From: Paludibacterium sp. B53371
Lineage (GTDB): Bacteria > Pseudomonadota > Gammaproteobacteria > Burkholderiales > Chromobacteriaceae
Length of the DNA stretch: 64,000 nucleotides
Direction of reading: 5' to 3'
NCBI RefSeq assembly: GCF_018802765.1
Contig: NZ_CP069163.1
Location: forward strand, 3,048,311-3,112,310
Made by a program: the position numbers and the translations under genes. Numbering within the stretch: the first letter of the stretch is position 1; every line of letters begins with the position of its first letter. Of the stretch, positions 34,299-44,188 are shown piece after piece. The notes beneath the pieces were generated by a model, which had not been told where the DNA came from, did no database searches, and worked only from the letters and a program-made list of their open reading frames with translations.

Positions 34299-34781
34299 TC
34301 AGTCGTAGCGGGCGGCTGCAATCAACCGGGAGGTTCCATGCAGGGCATGCTGGAAACGAATCGCCTGGGCAGGTTGCAGTCGCTCGCTGGCCTGTTGCAG
34401 CAGCGCCAGCTTTTCAACCAGCGGCAAACCCACCGTGCACAATGCGCCGTTGCTTGCCAGGCCTGCCGCCATGGCCAGGACATGGGTCGGACGGTACTGC
34501 TGGCTGCCGCCACAGATGGCGCTGACCAGCCATTGCCAGGCCGTGGCCATCCCTTCTCCGCTAGCCGGTTCTGCCGGCGACTGGGTCTGTGGCATCCCGA
34601 TGCGGGATAACTCGGTTTCCACCGCGCACAGGGTGCGCTCGATGGTGTGGCCGGACACCATCAAGTGCCAAATCTTGCAGACGACGGCCCAGTATATGGG
34701 CTTGACGTAGCAGCACAGGACGATGAGCACCGCCAGGCCACTGCCCAGTTCGCCGACTTGCATCAGTAGTCTTGCATCCAT
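34299..34781 (-). CDS. Small membrane-anchored hypothetical protein
   Basis: 160 residues from ATG 34781 (aaggag upstream; a longer frame to 34874 lacks a site). A single hydrophobic segment at about 11-35 (LGSGLAVLIVLCCYVKPIYWAVV), then a soluble helical part. No recognised domain. It is convergent with pirin and lies in the same direction as the response regulator gene downstream of no common promoter. Function unknown. Confidence 0.65.
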   Translation of the reverse strand: MDARLLMQVGELGSGLAVLIVLCCYVKPIYWAVVCKIWHLMVSGHTIERTLCAVETELSRIGMPQTQSPAEPASGEGMATAWQWLVSAICGGSQQYRPTHVLAMAAGLASNGALCTVGLPLVEKLALLQQASERLQPAQAIRFQHALHGTSRLIAAARYD

Positions 34782-34924
34782 CTGATTCTCCTTACTCACA
34801 GTCTGTTGCCATGCTTCCCAGCCTATCGGGCAGATTTGAGGAAACGATGTATGGATTGTGATAAAGGATGACAATCAATTAAATCAGATTAATCTGACAA
34901 GCAAAATCAAGATCCTGCAGGGGT

Positions 34925-35524
34925 TCAGGACAAGCCGTTCATGCGGGCGTATTCCGCCAGGTCCAGCGTTGTCTTGAGGTTAAGCTTGGTCAGAAGACGC
35001 ATTTTGTAGGTACTGACGGTCTTCGGGCTGATGCAGAGTGCCGAAGCAATTTCCTTGTTTCGACTGCCGCCGGCGATAAAGCGCAAGACGGCCAGTTCGC
35101 GCCGGCTCAGTACCGGCACTTCCTGCGCCACCTGCTGGCTGCCCACGGGGAAACAGCGATAGCCGGAACGAACCAGTTGTACCGCGTACAGGATCTCCTG
35201 CATCGAACTGGATTTGCTGACATAGCCGCAGGCCCCTTGTTCGGCAGCACGCGTCACATAGATTTTCTCTTCGCGTGAACTGAGAACCAGCACCCGGATT
35301 TTCTTGTCAACCAGGCAAACCTGACGGATCAGGCCCAGTCCGTCAAAGGAAGACAGGGCCAGATCGAGAATCACCAGATCCGGCACATGCTGACGCACAC
35401 ATGCCAACGCATCCGCGCCACCGCTTTCTCCGACCACACGACAACGACCATCCTGTTCCAGATAGGTTTTCAGAGCCATCCGGATAGGGGGGTGGTCATC
35501 GATCACCACGACTGAACTTATCAT
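34925..35524 (-). CDS. BvgA/EvgA-like response regulator, no kinase nearby
   Basis: 199 residues. Receiver domain with VIDDHPPIRMAL, phospho-acceptor D54 in LVILDLALSSFDGLGLI, Lys in GYVSKSSSMQEIL; LuxR-type helix-turn-helix from about 135 (LSRRELAVLRFIAGGSRNKE; SPKTVSTYKMRLLTKL). The layout and linker match BvgA/EvgA/FimZ. ATG 35524 starts the domain directly. No sensor gene is adjacent, so it is an orphan here. Different from the SsrB-like regulator at 19032-19679. Confidence 0.9.
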   Translation of the reverse strand: MISSVVVIDDHPPIRMALKTYLEQDGRCRVVGESGGADALACVRQHVPDLVILDLALSSFDGLGLIRQVCLVDKKIRVLVLSSREEKIYVTRAAEQGACGYVSKSSSMQEILYAVQLVRSGYRCFPVGSQQVAQEVPVLSRRELAVLRFIAGGSRNKEIASALCISPKTVSTYKMRLLTKLNLKTTLDLAEYARMNGLS

Positions 35525-35605
35525 CACTACTGCCCCGCATGTGTATTTGGTGCATGCAGGGTACTCAATCAGACGATGCAAATCTTGATGATAGATTCAG
35601 GACAA

Positions 35606-35633
35606 GAAAAAACCCCTCGCGCAGGCGAGGGGT
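35606..35633 (-). terminator. Rho-independent terminator of mrcA
   Basis: On the minus strand ACCCCTCGC (35633-35625) pairs with GCGAGGGGT (35620-35612), followed by six T. It lies 26 nt beyond the mrcA stop. Confidence 0.88.
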
Positions 35634-35658
35634 GTGAGTTGGAACAGACAACAGACGG

Positions 35659-38037
35659 TCAGAACAACTGGTCTTTGACCTTCTCGACGGCATCAGCCGG
35701 CGGGGGCGCATCCGGGGTGGCTGCAGGGTCCGCGCCGCCCAGGATGGCAGAGGCATCCGGGGCCACCGGAACGGTGCCGCGATTGTTGATCTTGATGTCC
35801 GGATTGGGGGTCTGGAACTCATCGTAGTAATACTCGTCCCCCCCCCGCATACCCGCGCCAGGCTTGACGGTAATGCCCGCCGGCATTGGCAGGTCAACCT
35901 CCGGTTCCTTCTTCAGGGCATTGGCCATGTAGTTGATCCAGATCGGCAGCGCGGCGGTACCGCCATAGCCATACCGCCCCAGACTGCGCGGCTGGTCATA
36001 GCCGACCCAGGTGGCTGCCACCAGCCCCGGATTGAAGCCGACAAACCAGGCGTCCTTGAAGTCACTGGTGGTACCGGTCTTGCCGGCAATATCACTGCGT
36101 CCCAGCACCAGTGCGCGCGTGGCCGTACCGTATCTGATCACATCCTTCATCATATTTGTCATGATGAAGGCATTGCGCGGGTCGATCACCGGGGTGCCGC
36201 CCTGACCGGCCACGACAGGCTGGGTCTTGGCCAGCACACGACCGGTCGAGTCTTCGATGCGATCAATGAAGTAGGCATGGGTGCGGTAACCGCCGTTGGC
36301 CAGGGTCGCATAGGCTTCCGCCATCTGCAGCGGCGTCACCGAACCTGCCCCCAGAGCCATCGGCAGGTAGGCCGGATGCTGCTTGGCCGAGAAGCCGAAA
36401 CGCTGGATGTACTGCTGGGCATAGTCAGTACCGATGGCCTGCAGCAGACGTACCGACACCAGGTTGCGCGACAGCGCCAGGGCATGGTGCATGGTAATCA
36501 TGCCCATGAATTTGCCGTCATCGTTCTGCGGGGTCCACATCTTGCCCGAGCCATCCTGCGGGTCGAAGCTGAACGGGGCGTCATTGATCATGGTCGATGC
36601 CGTCAGACCGCGATCCAGCGCCGCAGAATAGATAAAGGGCTTGAAGGTCGAACCCGGCTGACGCCAGGCCTGGGTCACGTGATTGAAGCTGCGGCGGTTG
36701 AAGTCAAAGCCCCCCACCAGCGAACGAATCGCGCCCGTCCGGGTATCCAGAGAGACGAAGGCTCCTTCGATTTCCGGCATCTGGACAATTTCCCAGTAAC
36801 CCTTTTCATTGGCACGAATGCGAATCACCGCGCCCGGGCGAATCTGTTGCTGCGCCGGCACGCGCGAACCTATCGCTCGGCGGGCGAAGTCGAGCCCTGC
36901 CCCATTGATGATGGCAATCTTGCCACCGCGCATGTAGGCACGCACCTCGCCCTGATTGGCGCTCTGCACGATGGCAGGCTGCATGTCCCCGCTGTCGCGG
37001 ATCTCGGACAGGGCATCATCCAGCGCCATGTCCAGGTCCTCGCCCTGCAGGTTGTTCATGTCGACGAAACTCTCCGGCCCGCGATAGCCATGCTTGCGGT
37101 CAAAGTCAATCAGCCCGGCGCGCAGGGCATCATAAGCCCACTGCTGGTGATGACTGTCGATCGTGGTGTAGACCCGGTAACCCTCGGTATAGGCATTCTC
37201 GCGGAAGCGGTCATACATGGCCTGGCGCACCATTTCAGCCACATATTGAGCCGGGAAGCCGTTGTTGTCGGTCTGGCCGGCAAACACCAGCTTTTGCGCC
37301 ATGGCCTGCTGATACTGGGCATCGTTGATGAAGTTCAGCTCTTTCATCCGGCGCAGAACGTACTCCTGACGCAGCTTGGCCCGCTCCGGATTGACGATCG
37401 GGTTGTAGGCGGAGGGCGCCTTGGGCAAGCCGGCCAGCATGGCCATTTCTGCAACAGTCAGATCCTGCAGATTTTTCCCATAATAAGCCTGGGCCGCGGC
37501 ACCGAAGCCGTAGGCACGCTGGCCGAGATAGATCTGGTTAAAGTAAAGCTCAAGGATCTGATCTTTCGACAGCGCATGCTCAATCTTGAAAGCCAGCAGC
37601 GCTTCGTTGAATTTCCGCGTGAAGGTCTTCTCGCTGGACAGGAAGAAGTTCTTCGCCACCTGCATGGTGATGGTACTGGCGCCAGAGCGCGCATGGCCGG
37701 TCAGCAGGTTGCCAATCGCCGCGCGCATCACACCGGTATAGTCAACCCCGCTGTGCTGGTAAAAGTTCGCATCTTCTGCCGCGAGAAGGGCATTGATCAT
37801 CTGCTGCGGCACCTCGTGGATGCGCAGAAACGACCGACGCTCCTCGCCGAATTCCCCGATGAGGACATTGTCCGCCGAGTAAACACGCAGCGGGATCTTC
37901 GGCCGGTAGTCGGTCAGCACGTCCAGGCTGGGCAGGCGGGGGTACGTTATGATGATTGCTATCGCCAGGGCCCCGGCTGAAAGCACCACCCCACCCAGAA
38001 ACAGCCCTGCCAGAATCGCAAATATTCGTTTAAACAT
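35659..38037 (-). CDS. mrcA: Penicillin-binding protein 1A
   Basis: 792 residues. N-terminal membrane anchor (about 8-30), glycosyltransferase domain with ALLAAEDANFYQHSGVD (about 85-101) and GASTITMQVAKN, an OB-like insert, and the transpeptidase domain with STFKPF (SxxK), SRN and KTGTTSDFKD (KTG). Polymerises and cross-links peptidoglycan. Divergent from the pilus genes, the arrangement found in many beta- and gammaproteobacteria. The C-terminal tail is rich in Pro, Ala and Asp. Confidence 0.97.
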   Translation of the reverse strand: MFKRIFAILAGLFLGGVVLSAGALAIAIIITYPRLPSLDVLTDYRPKIPLRVYSADNVLIGEFGEERRSFLRIHEVPQQMINALLAAEDANFYQHSGVDYTGVMRAAIGNLLTGHARSGASTITMQVAKNFFLSSEKTFTRKFNEALLAFKIEHALSKDQILELYFNQIYLGQRAYGFGAAAQAYYGKNLQDLTVAEMAMLAGLPKAPSAYNPIVNPERAKLRQEYVLRRMKELNFINDAQYQQAMAQKLVFAGQTDNNGFPAQYVAEMVRQAMYDRFRENAYTEGYRVYTTIDSHHQQWAYDALRAGLIDFDRKHGYRGPESFVDMNNLQGEDLDMALDDALSEIRDSGDMQPAIVQSANQGEVRAYMRGGKIAIINGAGLDFARRAIGSRVPAQQQIRPGAVIRIRANEKGYWEIVQMPEIEGAFVSLDTRTGAIRSLVGGFDFNRRSFNHVTQAWRQPGSTFKPFIYSAALDRGLTASTMINDAPFSFDPQDGSGKMWTPQNDDGKFMGMITMHHALALSRNLVSVRLLQAIGTDYAQQYIQRFGFSAKQHPAYLPMALGAGSVTPLQMAEAYATLANGGYRTHAYFIDRIEDSTGRVLAKTQPVVAGQGGTPVIDPRNAFIMTNMMKDVIRYGTATRALVLGRSDIAGKTGTTSDFKDAWFVGFNPGLVAATWVGYDQPRSLGRYGYGGTAALPIWINYMANALKKEPEVDLPMPAGITVKPGAGMRGGDEYYYDEFQTPNPDIKINNRGTVPVAPDASAILGGADPAATPDAPPPADAVEKVKDQLF

Positions 38038-38147
38038 GGTTTTCCAGTATTTCGCTGAAACACGGATTATACGACGTGTGACGCCCAGTTGATAAAAACC
38101 TGGCTATCCCTGTCTCGGGACATGCCGCGACAGGGAGGATACGGATC

Positions 38148-38993
38148 TTGTGGCGCCAGAAACTGATGAATCTGACTCGGCCTGCACCTGCGACCATCGC
38201 GATCGGGCTGGAATGGCGAACCGAGCGCCTGGCCCTGGTCTCGCTTGAGCGCACGAACGCCGGGGCGCCCCCGGTACTGCATGCCCACGCCTGCCTTTCT
38301 CTGCCCACCGACTCGCCGGAAGCCGCCGCCCTTCGACTGCGGGAAACCTGGCAACGCCTGGGCCTCAGCGAAACCCGGGTGGCGGTGTCTGTGCCGATCC
38401 CCCCGGCCACCGTGCGGATTGAGACGTCCCCCGCTGCAGCCACACCCGCCATGGGCCGGGTTGAGGCCGAAATGCTCCTGACCGACAACCATGAACAACC
38501 CGCCAGGCGGCTTGTCGCCTCCCTGCCCGACCCCTATCTGACCGGTTTACTCGACACGCTGACACGAGCCGGACTGGAGCCGGTACAGCTACAGATCGAC
38601 TGCCTGGCCATGCTCACCGCGTGCAGCTACACCCCCTCCTGGCTGCAGGCCGAGTGCCAATCCTGCGCTCTGATCATGATCAATGGACAAACCATTCAGT
38701 GGTGGCATCAGGAGCCCGCCACGCCGTTCTCCCACGCCGTGCAACAAGCCGGAAACCCCGACGAATTGCACGAACAACTGGCGCAAGAACTGCCGGACAT
38801 GTTCTATCTGGCCGGGCCGGCCGCCCAGACACAGCCCTTGCTGGCCTCGCTGCAATCCCGCTGGCCGAAGCAACGCTACTGCAGCAATCCCTTTGCCGGC
38901 ATACGGCTGGTCAATGAACAAGACCGCCGTCCACTAGCCGCCAACGCCTCGACCCTCTTTGTTGCCTACGGGCTGGCATTGGGTGCTGCCTGA
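38148..38993 (+). CDS. PilM/HofM-like pilus or DNA-uptake protein
   Basis: 281 residues, nearer HofM (about 259) than PilM (about 350). Actin-like fold suggested by IAIGLEWRTERLALVSLE at 16-33, but the usual PilM nucleotide motif is not obvious. TTG 38148 follows gggagg at 9 nt and is preferred to ATG 38166. PilM is the cytoplasmic member of the pilus alignment complex and binds the N-terminus of PilN. First of five overlapping genes. Confidence 0.75.
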   Translation: MWRQKLMNLTRPAPATIAIGLEWRTERLALVSLERTNAGAPPVLHAHACLSLPTDSPEAAALRLRETWQRLGLSETRVAVSVPIPPATVRIETSPAAATPAMGRVEAEMLLTDNHEQPARRLVASLPDPYLTGLLDTLTRAGLEPVQLQIDCLAMLTACSYTPSWLQAECQSCALIMINGQTIQWWHQEPATPFSHAVQQAGNPDELHEQLAQELPDMFYLAGPAAQTQPLLASLQSRWPKQRYCSNPFAGIRLVNEQDRRPLAANASTLFVAYGLALGAA

Positions 38994-39517
38994 TGGCCGG
39001 CATGCCCACACCGCCGGCACGTCCATGGGCCAGACTGAATCTGCTGCATCAGCAGCAGGCGGACCGTGCCCTCTGTCGACGCCGCTGGCTGCTCGCCCTG
39101 CTGTTGCCTCAGTGTTTCATTCTAGTCGGCTGGCTAATCGTGCAAGGCAGCCGGACCACGCAAATCACCACGGCACACGAGGTCACCGCGCCCGCCCAGA
39201 GCGATCTCTGGTGGCGCCAGCGCTGGCAGACCGGGCACGACGACGCGCTGCGTCTTCTTGTCCTGCTGGAACACGCCACGCCGTCAGGCGTGGTCCTGAA
39301 AGAGGCTTCGCAGCTGAAAGACGAATTTCGCCTGACGGGTCAGGCCAGTCACCCCGGGGTTTTGTCGCACTTCGAGCAGCAGCTGCGGCAGCAAGGTACC
39401 TTCAAGCAACGGATTCATCGGGAGGCCTCGGCCGGGGTGGCCCAGGGTCGCCCCGTCAGCGAGTTCTTGCTGGTACTGGCCAGGCCCCCCGTCAACAGAC
39501 CGGAGAGCACGCCATGA
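38993..39517 (+). CDS. PilN/HofN-like inner-membrane alignment protein
   Basis: 174 residues. A basic Arg-rich N-terminus (about 8-33), one membrane helix at about 35-52 (LLALLLPQCFILVGWLIV), and a periplasmic ferredoxin-like domain. The start overlaps the previous stop (TGATG). The conserved INLLP-type N-terminal motif of PilN is only partly matched (RLNLLHQQ, residues 14-21), which is enough to support the family. Confidence 0.78.
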   Translation: MAGMPTPPARPWARLNLLHQQQADRALCRRRWLLALLLPQCFILVGWLIVQGSRTTQITTAHEVTAPAQSDLWWRQRWQTGHDDALRLLVLLEHATPSGVVLKEASQLKDEFRLTGQASHPGVLSHFEQQLRQQGTFKQRIHREASAGVAQGRPVSEFLLVLARPPVNRPESTP

Positions 39518-40005
39518 GGGCGCGGCCATGGCCTGCGCCCTGCAGGATGACACGACGCCGGCAATGGCTGTTGATCGGCCTGTTCAATCTGCTCATCGGC
39601 ATCGTCGAATATAGCTTGCTGCGACACACCCTGCCTGCCGTCCCGGATCAGCCGCATGCCCTGTCTGCCGCCCCCCCTCCCGCCGTGATGAGCGAGGCGC
39701 TGGCACGCTTGCGGCCGGACTGTGAAATGGCCTTTATCCGCGATGCCGCAAAACGACTGCAAATCACATTGTTGCTGAGCCCGCCGGAGACCATGGGCAA
39801 TCATCAGGACCGGGTCGAGGCTTCGGCGCGCTTGCTGGCCACCGGGCACTTCCATCCCTTGCAGGCGCTGTTGGCCGAGATCAGTCAGCACCCAGCCGCC
39901 CTGCTTGTCGACGAACTACAGCTGACCCGGGCAAGCCAGGGTCGGCTGGATCTTCAGGCGCGTGTTCGCTGCCTGCAACCCGGCACCATGGAGGAAGCTG
40001 CCTGA
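39514..40005 (+). CDS. PilO/HofO-like inner-membrane protein
   Basis: 163 residues with a membrane helix at about 18-38 (LLIGLFNLLIGIVEYSLL) and a periplasmic domain; shorter than typical PilO (about 200-215) and near HofO (146). ATG 39514 overlaps the previous stop. It would dimerise with the PilN-like protein. Sequence is divergent; order decides. Confidence 0.7.
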   Translation: MRARPWPAPCRMTRRRQWLLIGLFNLLIGIVEYSLLRHTLPAVPDQPHALSAAPPPAVMSEALARLRPDCEMAFIRDAAKRLQITLLLSPPETMGNHQDRVEASARLLATGHFHPLQALLAEISQHPAALLVDELQLTRASQGRLDLQARVRCLQPGTMEEAA

Positions 40006-40376
40006 TGCGCAAACTGCTTTGCTACGGACTGCTATGCGGATCGATATCCAGTCAGGCTGATCCGGCCCTTCGGACTCCGTTTGACCCGCAGCGCCTGAGT
40101 ACCGGCAAGGGCGTGGCCGGCCTGCCCAGCATGGATGCAGACCGATTTGACCTGTCACAGATCAAGCTGGCGGGCACGCTGGTTCGTGGCAGCAAACGTC
40201 TGGCGCTGCTGCAGGATCAGCATCAACAGGTATACACCGTCCGGGTGGGTTCCTTGCTGGGCCATGGCCACTGGCAAGTCACCCTGATCGGCGAGTCGCA
40301 CATCGCCCTGAAGCCGGTCGGCGAGGCGACGCCTTCAAGCCGTGGAGAGCGTTATCTGCATATGGAGACCCCATGA
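40005..40376 (+). CDS. PilP/HofP-like pilus assembly protein
   Basis: 123 residues. A signal-like N-terminus (LLCYGLLCGSISSQA) without a clean lipobox, then a beta domain with LSQIKLAGTLVRGSKRLALL and VYTVRVGSLLGHGHWQVTLI, which is the PilP fold pattern that links the inner-membrane complex to the secretin. ATG overlaps the previous stop (TGATG), and its own stop overlaps the secretin start. Confidence 0.82.
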   Translation: MRKLLCYGLLCGSISSQADPALRTPFDPQRLSTGKGVAGLPSMDADRFDLSQIKLAGTLVRGSKRLALLQDQHQQVYTVRVGSLLGHGHWQVTLIGESHIALKPVGEATPSSRGERYLHMETP

Positions 40377-41695
40377 AAACAATTTGGCATGTCGGCTGGC
40401 TGACTGTTTTATGTCTGGGCGGGGCGGTACTGCCGGTCTGCGCTCAGGAAGAGCAAGGCAAGATCACGCTGAACTTCCAGAATCTGGATGTACGGGCAGC
40501 CCTCTACGCCCTGGCGGATGAGGCAGGCAAGGACATGATCGTCGGAGACGCTGTAAAAGGACAGATCAGCATCAAACTGCAGGACGTCCCCTGGGAGCAG
40601 GCTCTGTCACTGATTCTGCAGGCACGGGGACTGGAGCAGCAGCGTATCGGCAAGGTCCGCTATATCTCCGCCAGAGATGAATTGCTGGGGCAGGAAAAGC
40701 AACGCTACGAAGCAGGCCAGCAACGCAAGATGCTGATCGCGCCGCAGATGCAGGCCTTCGCTTTGCGCCATCGCCAGGCGGAGGAAATGCGCAAGATTCT
40801 GGAACAGGGGCGTTTGCTCAGCGAGAAGGGCAGCATGCTGGTCGACCCGCACAGCAATACGCTGTTTGTGCATGACACGCCGGAGAATGGTCAGAAAATT
40901 CAGCAACTCCTCGAATTGACCGACACGCCGCGTCAACAGGTGATGATTGAAGCCAAGATCGTCGAGGCCAATGACCACTTCAGCCGAGAGCTGGGCAGCA
41001 AACTCAACTTTGCTCGACTGCCGACCCGAACATCCCAGGCCTCAAGTCACGACAAAGGCAACGGACGACCTCGCCCGGGTTTGTGGCAACCCTATTCCCC
41101 AGATTCACGCAGCCTGCCCTCAGGGGTAGATCTGCCCGTCGCCACCTCGTTCGGCTCGATTGCCGCCCTGTTCAAGGCCAGTGCCGGCACCTTGATCAGC
41201 CTGGAACTGCAGGCCATGCAGGCGGAGGGACAGGGCAAGCTGGTCTCGACCCCCCGGCTGCTGACCGCCGATCGGCATGAAGCCACCATCGAGGAAGGCA
41301 ACGAAATGCCGGTGCCGCGCATGTCATCGCGCGGAACCACTGCGGTCGACTTCAAGAAAACCGCCCTGAGCCTGAAAGTCAAACCCACCATTGCGACCGA
41401 TGGCCAGAGTCTCTGGCTGGAGATCGAGATCAACAAAGACTCACCAAACTACCGCCAGGTTAATCTGACGCCGTCCATCGATACCAAGCGCATCCGGACT
41501 GCCGTTCAGGTCGAGAATGGCGGCACCGTGGTACTGGGCGGGATTTATGTGGACGAGCAACACGCGATGAACAGCCAGGTCCCCTGGCTGGGTGACATTC
41601 CCTTGCTGGGATGGCTGTTTCGCCACAATACCAAAAAGCACTCGCGGCGCGAGCTGCTGGTCTTCATCACGCCGCAGATTGTCTCGCAAAGTTGA
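40373..41695 (+). CDS. Short PilQ/HofQ-like secretin
   Basis: 440 residues, close to HofQ (412) and far below PilQ of Neisseriales (about 700 or more). Signal peptide to about residue 24, an STN/N0 domain (LNFQNLDVRAALYALADEAG), one N1 domain, and the secretin core ending VPWLGDIPLLGWLFR. No AMIN domains are present. Forms the outer-membrane pore for pili or for DNA uptake. Overlaps the previous stop (ATGA). Confidence 0.93.
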   Translation: MKTIWHVGWLTVLCLGGAVLPVCAQEEQGKITLNFQNLDVRAALYALADEAGKDMIVGDAVKGQISIKLQDVPWEQALSLILQARGLEQQRIGKVRYISARDELLGQEKQRYEAGQQRKMLIAPQMQAFALRHRQAEEMRKILEQGRLLSEKGSMLVDPHSNTLFVHDTPENGQKIQQLLELTDTPRQQVMIEAKIVEANDHFSRELGSKLNFARLPTRTSQASSHDKGNGRPRPGLWQPYSPDSRSLPSGVDLPVATSFGSIAALFKASAGTLISLELQAMQAEGQGKLVSTPRLLTADRHEATIEEGNEMPVPRMSSRGTTAVDFKKTALSLKVKPTIATDGQSLWLEIEINKDSPNYRQVNLTPSIDTKRIRTAVQVENGGTVVLGGIYVDEQHAMNSQVPWLGDIPLLGWLFRHNTKKHSRRELLVFITPQIVSQS

Positions 41696-41761
41696 GCCTG
41701 CAGTCCTCTCGCCCCTTCTAGCCTGAAAGCCCAAAGACAGATTGTCCTACCATCAGATAGA

Positions 41762-42304
41762 ATGGATGACATGGGAACATTGGCAGGCAACTTTTTTCTG
41801 GTCGGGCTCATGGGCGCCGGCAAAACCACCGTCGGGCGTGCGCTGGCACGCAAGGCGGAGAAAACCTTTTATGATTCCGATCAGGAGATCGAAGCCCGGA
41901 CCGGCGTGCGCGTCGCCACCATCTTCGATATCGAAGGCGAGCCACGCTTCCGCGAACGGGAGGCCTGCGTCATTGCCGATCTGGTCAAGCTCGACAATAT
42001 TGTCCTGGCAACCGGAGGCGGCGCGGTACTGAAAGAGCAGAACCGCAGGCTGCTGGCGCAGCATGGCACCGTAATTTATCTGCGGGCCAATATCGATGAC
42101 CTGCTGACCCGTACCCAGCTGGATCGCAATCGCCCGCTGCTGCGAACTGCCGACCCCCGTGCCAGGCTGGCCAGCCTGTTCGAGGAGCGAGATCCGCTCT
42201 ACCGGGAAATCGCCGACCTGGTTATCGACACCACCCAACAGAACGTCAACACGCTGGTCGGCCATCTGGAAGAGCAGCTTCTCGCCCTGACCGGAAAACA
42301 CTGA
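41762..42304 (+). CDS. aroK: Shikimate kinase
   Basis: 180 residues. P-loop [15 protein letters not shown] at about 15-29, shikimate-binding [11 protein letters not shown] and [10 protein letters not shown], and the GGGAV motif. Phosphorylates shikimate in chorismate synthesis. Followed by aroB after 1 nt; the secretin-aroK-aroB order is widely conserved. ATG 41771 is an alternative start three codons in. Confidence 0.97.
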   Translation: MDDMGTLAGNFFLVGLMGAGKTTVGRALARKAEKTFYDSDQEIEARTGVRVATIFDIEGEPRFREREACVIADLVKLDNIVLATGGGAVLKEQNRRLLAQHGTVIYLRANIDDLLTRTQLDRNRPLLRTADPRARLASLFEERDPLYREIADLVIDTTQQNVNTLVGHLEEQLLALTGKH

Positions 42305-42305
42305 C

Positions 42306-43406
42306 ATGATCACGCTCGACCTGACGCTGCCGGATACCCGCTACCCGATCCATATTGGAGAAGGCTTGCTGGCGCAGGCCGACCTGCTGCTGCCCCACAT
42401 TGCGGGCAATCAGGTCGCCGTCGTCACCAACCAGACCGTTGCGCCGCTGTATCTCGCCAGGCTGAGCGCGGTCCTGACTCAGCATGGCATCCGGGTCATC
42501 CCGGTGATTCTGCCGGATGGCGAGGATCACAAGAACTGGCAGACCCTCAATCTGATTTTCGACGTACTGCTCGCTGAACGCTGCGAACGCAGCACCACCC
42601 TGATTGCCCTGGGCGGCGGGGTCATCGGGGACATGACCGGCTTTGCGGCCGCCTGCTACCAGCGCGGCGCCCCCTTCATCCAGATCCCCACCACCCTGCT
42701 GGCCCAGGTCGACTCCTCGGTCGGCGGCAAAACCGCCATCAACCATCCTCAAGGCAAGAACATGATCGGGGCGTTCTACCAACCCCGCGCGGTCATTGCC
42801 GACATGAGCCTGCTGGCCACCCTGCCCGATCGCGAGTTCAACGCCGGTCTGGCCGAAGTCATCAAGTACGGTCTGCTCGGCGATGCCACATTCTTTGACT
42901 GGCTGGAAACCCATATCGATGCCCTGCGCTCGCGCGATGCCGCGACACTGCAGGAAGCCGTGCGCCGCTGCTGCGAAATGAAAGCGCAGATAGTGGGCCA
43001 GGACGAAAAGGAAAACGGCATCCGTGCCCTGCTCAATCTCGGACACACCTTTGGCCATGCCATTGAAGCCGGCCTCGGCTTTGGTGTCTGGCTGCATGGC
43101 GAAGCCGTGGCCGCCGGGATGGTCCTGGCCGCAGCCGCCTCGCAGGCGCAGGGCTGGCTGTCAACCAGCGACCTTGCGCGTATCCGGGCACTGATCCAAT
43201 CCGCCGGACTGCCCACCCGGGCGCCGGATCTGGGCTTCGAACAGTGGATGTCGCTGATGAGCCACGACAAGAAGGTCAGTCAGGGGCAGATCCGGTTTGT
43301 ATTGTTGCAACAGATCGGCCAGGCTGTTATCGAAAAAAACTTGTCTGACAAGATCTTGCGAACGATTCTCTCCGCACCGGAACTGCTCGAACCGACCAGC
43401 GCCTGA
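42306..43406 (+). CDS. aroB: 3-dehydroquinate synthase
   Basis: 366 residues. NAD-binding [13 protein letters not shown] at about 100-112, the metal- and substrate-binding stretch [21 protein letters not shown], and the late His-containing [11 protein letters not shown] and [11 protein letters not shown] motifs. Converts DAHP to 3-dehydroquinate. Full length and intact. Confidence 0.97.
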   Translation: MITLDLTLPDTRYPIHIGEGLLAQADLLLPHIAGNQVAVVTNQTVAPLYLARLSAVLTQHGIRVIPVILPDGEDHKNWQTLNLIFDVLLAERCERSTTLIALGGGVIGDMTGFAAACYQRGAPFIQIPTTLLAQVDSSVGGKTAINHPQGKNMIGAFYQPRAVIADMSLLATLPDREFNAGLAEVIKYGLLGDATFFDWLETHIDALRSRDAATLQEAVRRCCEMKAQIVGQDEKENGIRALLNLGHTFGHAIEAGLGFGVWLHGEAVAAGMVLAAAASQAQGWLSTSDLARIRALIQSAGLPTRAPDLGFEQWMSLMSHDKKVSQGQIRFVLLQQIGQAVIEKNLSDKILRTILSAPELLEPTSA

Positions 43407-43651
43407 CGATTCTCCAGCCCGGTAGCCGGTCCCGCGCCGGCTATGGCGCCATTCCAATGGCAAGCCCGGGCAAGCGGTCCATTCTACTCACCCGGCATTT
43501 GTGCGCCAGGCCCTGTCCACCCCTTCGTCACACCTCCAATATCCCAAACGCATAATCCGCAGCGTGCCGCTAAGGATTTCTACGGATTGCTTGTTAAAAA
43601 CGTTCGTCCGAATAATCGAGCACAAAACAAAACAAAGCACGAGGGATTAGC

Positions 43652-44029
43652 ATGATGTTGCTTACAGCAATGGCCAGCAGTCTGGGGTGCATGTTGGCCT
43701 ACTACGGTATTCGCAAGCTCTGGAGAACTGTCCGTTACACCAAGCCGCGCCATCGGGGCATCGACCCGGTGGGAGAAGCCGAAGTGTTTCTCGCTTACGG
43801 CAGAACCAAGGAAGCCGTGCGCGTTTTGCGTGATGCGCTGCGCGACGAACCGGACAATCTCGCCGCCAAGGTCACCTTGTTGCGTGCCTACTCCACCGAC
43901 GGCAATGTACGCGCCTACAGCTCGCTGGCCTGTGATGTCCAGGAGTCGCTGCGCGGTCAGGCCGTCTGGAGCACCATCCAGCGCAACGGCCGTGACATGG
44001 ATCCTGGCAATCCGCTGTTCAATGCCTGA
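43652..44029 (+). CDS. Small membrane protein with FimV/TPR-like C-terminal part
   Basis: 125 residues. N-terminal hydrophobic segment (about 3-22) and a basic linker, then GEAEVFLAYGRTKEAVRVLR with DALRDEPDNLAAKVTLLRAY, a TPR pair like the C-terminal domain of FimV. The gene has its own leader (43407-43651) after aroB. FimV domains regulate pili and cell-pole organisation; its nearness to the pilus-type genes is suggestive. The last quarter matches nothing I know. Confidence 0.68.
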   Translation: MMLLTAMASSLGCMLAYYGIRKLWRTVRYTKPRHRGIDPVGEAEVFLAYGRTKEAVRVLRDALRDEPDNLAAKVTLLRAYSTDGNVRAYSSLACDVQESLRGQAVWSTIQRNGRDMDPGNPLFNA

Positions 44030-44055
44030 AGAACACTTGACGTCAGTAGCACCCG

Positions 44056-44081
44056 ACACCGGCCAAGGCCGGTGTTTCTTT
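44056..44081 (+). terminator. Rho-independent terminator
   Basis: ACACCGGCC (44056-44064) pairs with GGCCGGTGT (44067-44075) with a minimal 2-nt centre (an effective tetraloop), followed by TTCTTT. It ends the small FimV-like gene. Confidence 0.8.
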
Positions 44082-44188
44082 ATGCAAAGCTCCCCAGCAA
44101 GGCACTGAATACGATAGAATCTGCGTCATTTCAATATCAGCAAAAATGACTTTTCTGCCCGTCCTGTTGTGCCATTCGGCAGGTCGGC

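Noticed and set aside
36277-37980. 567-codon open frame on the plus strand opposite mrcA
   Set aside because: Shadow of PBP1A; composition reflects antisense of conserved transpeptidase codons and no ribosome site or domain is seen.
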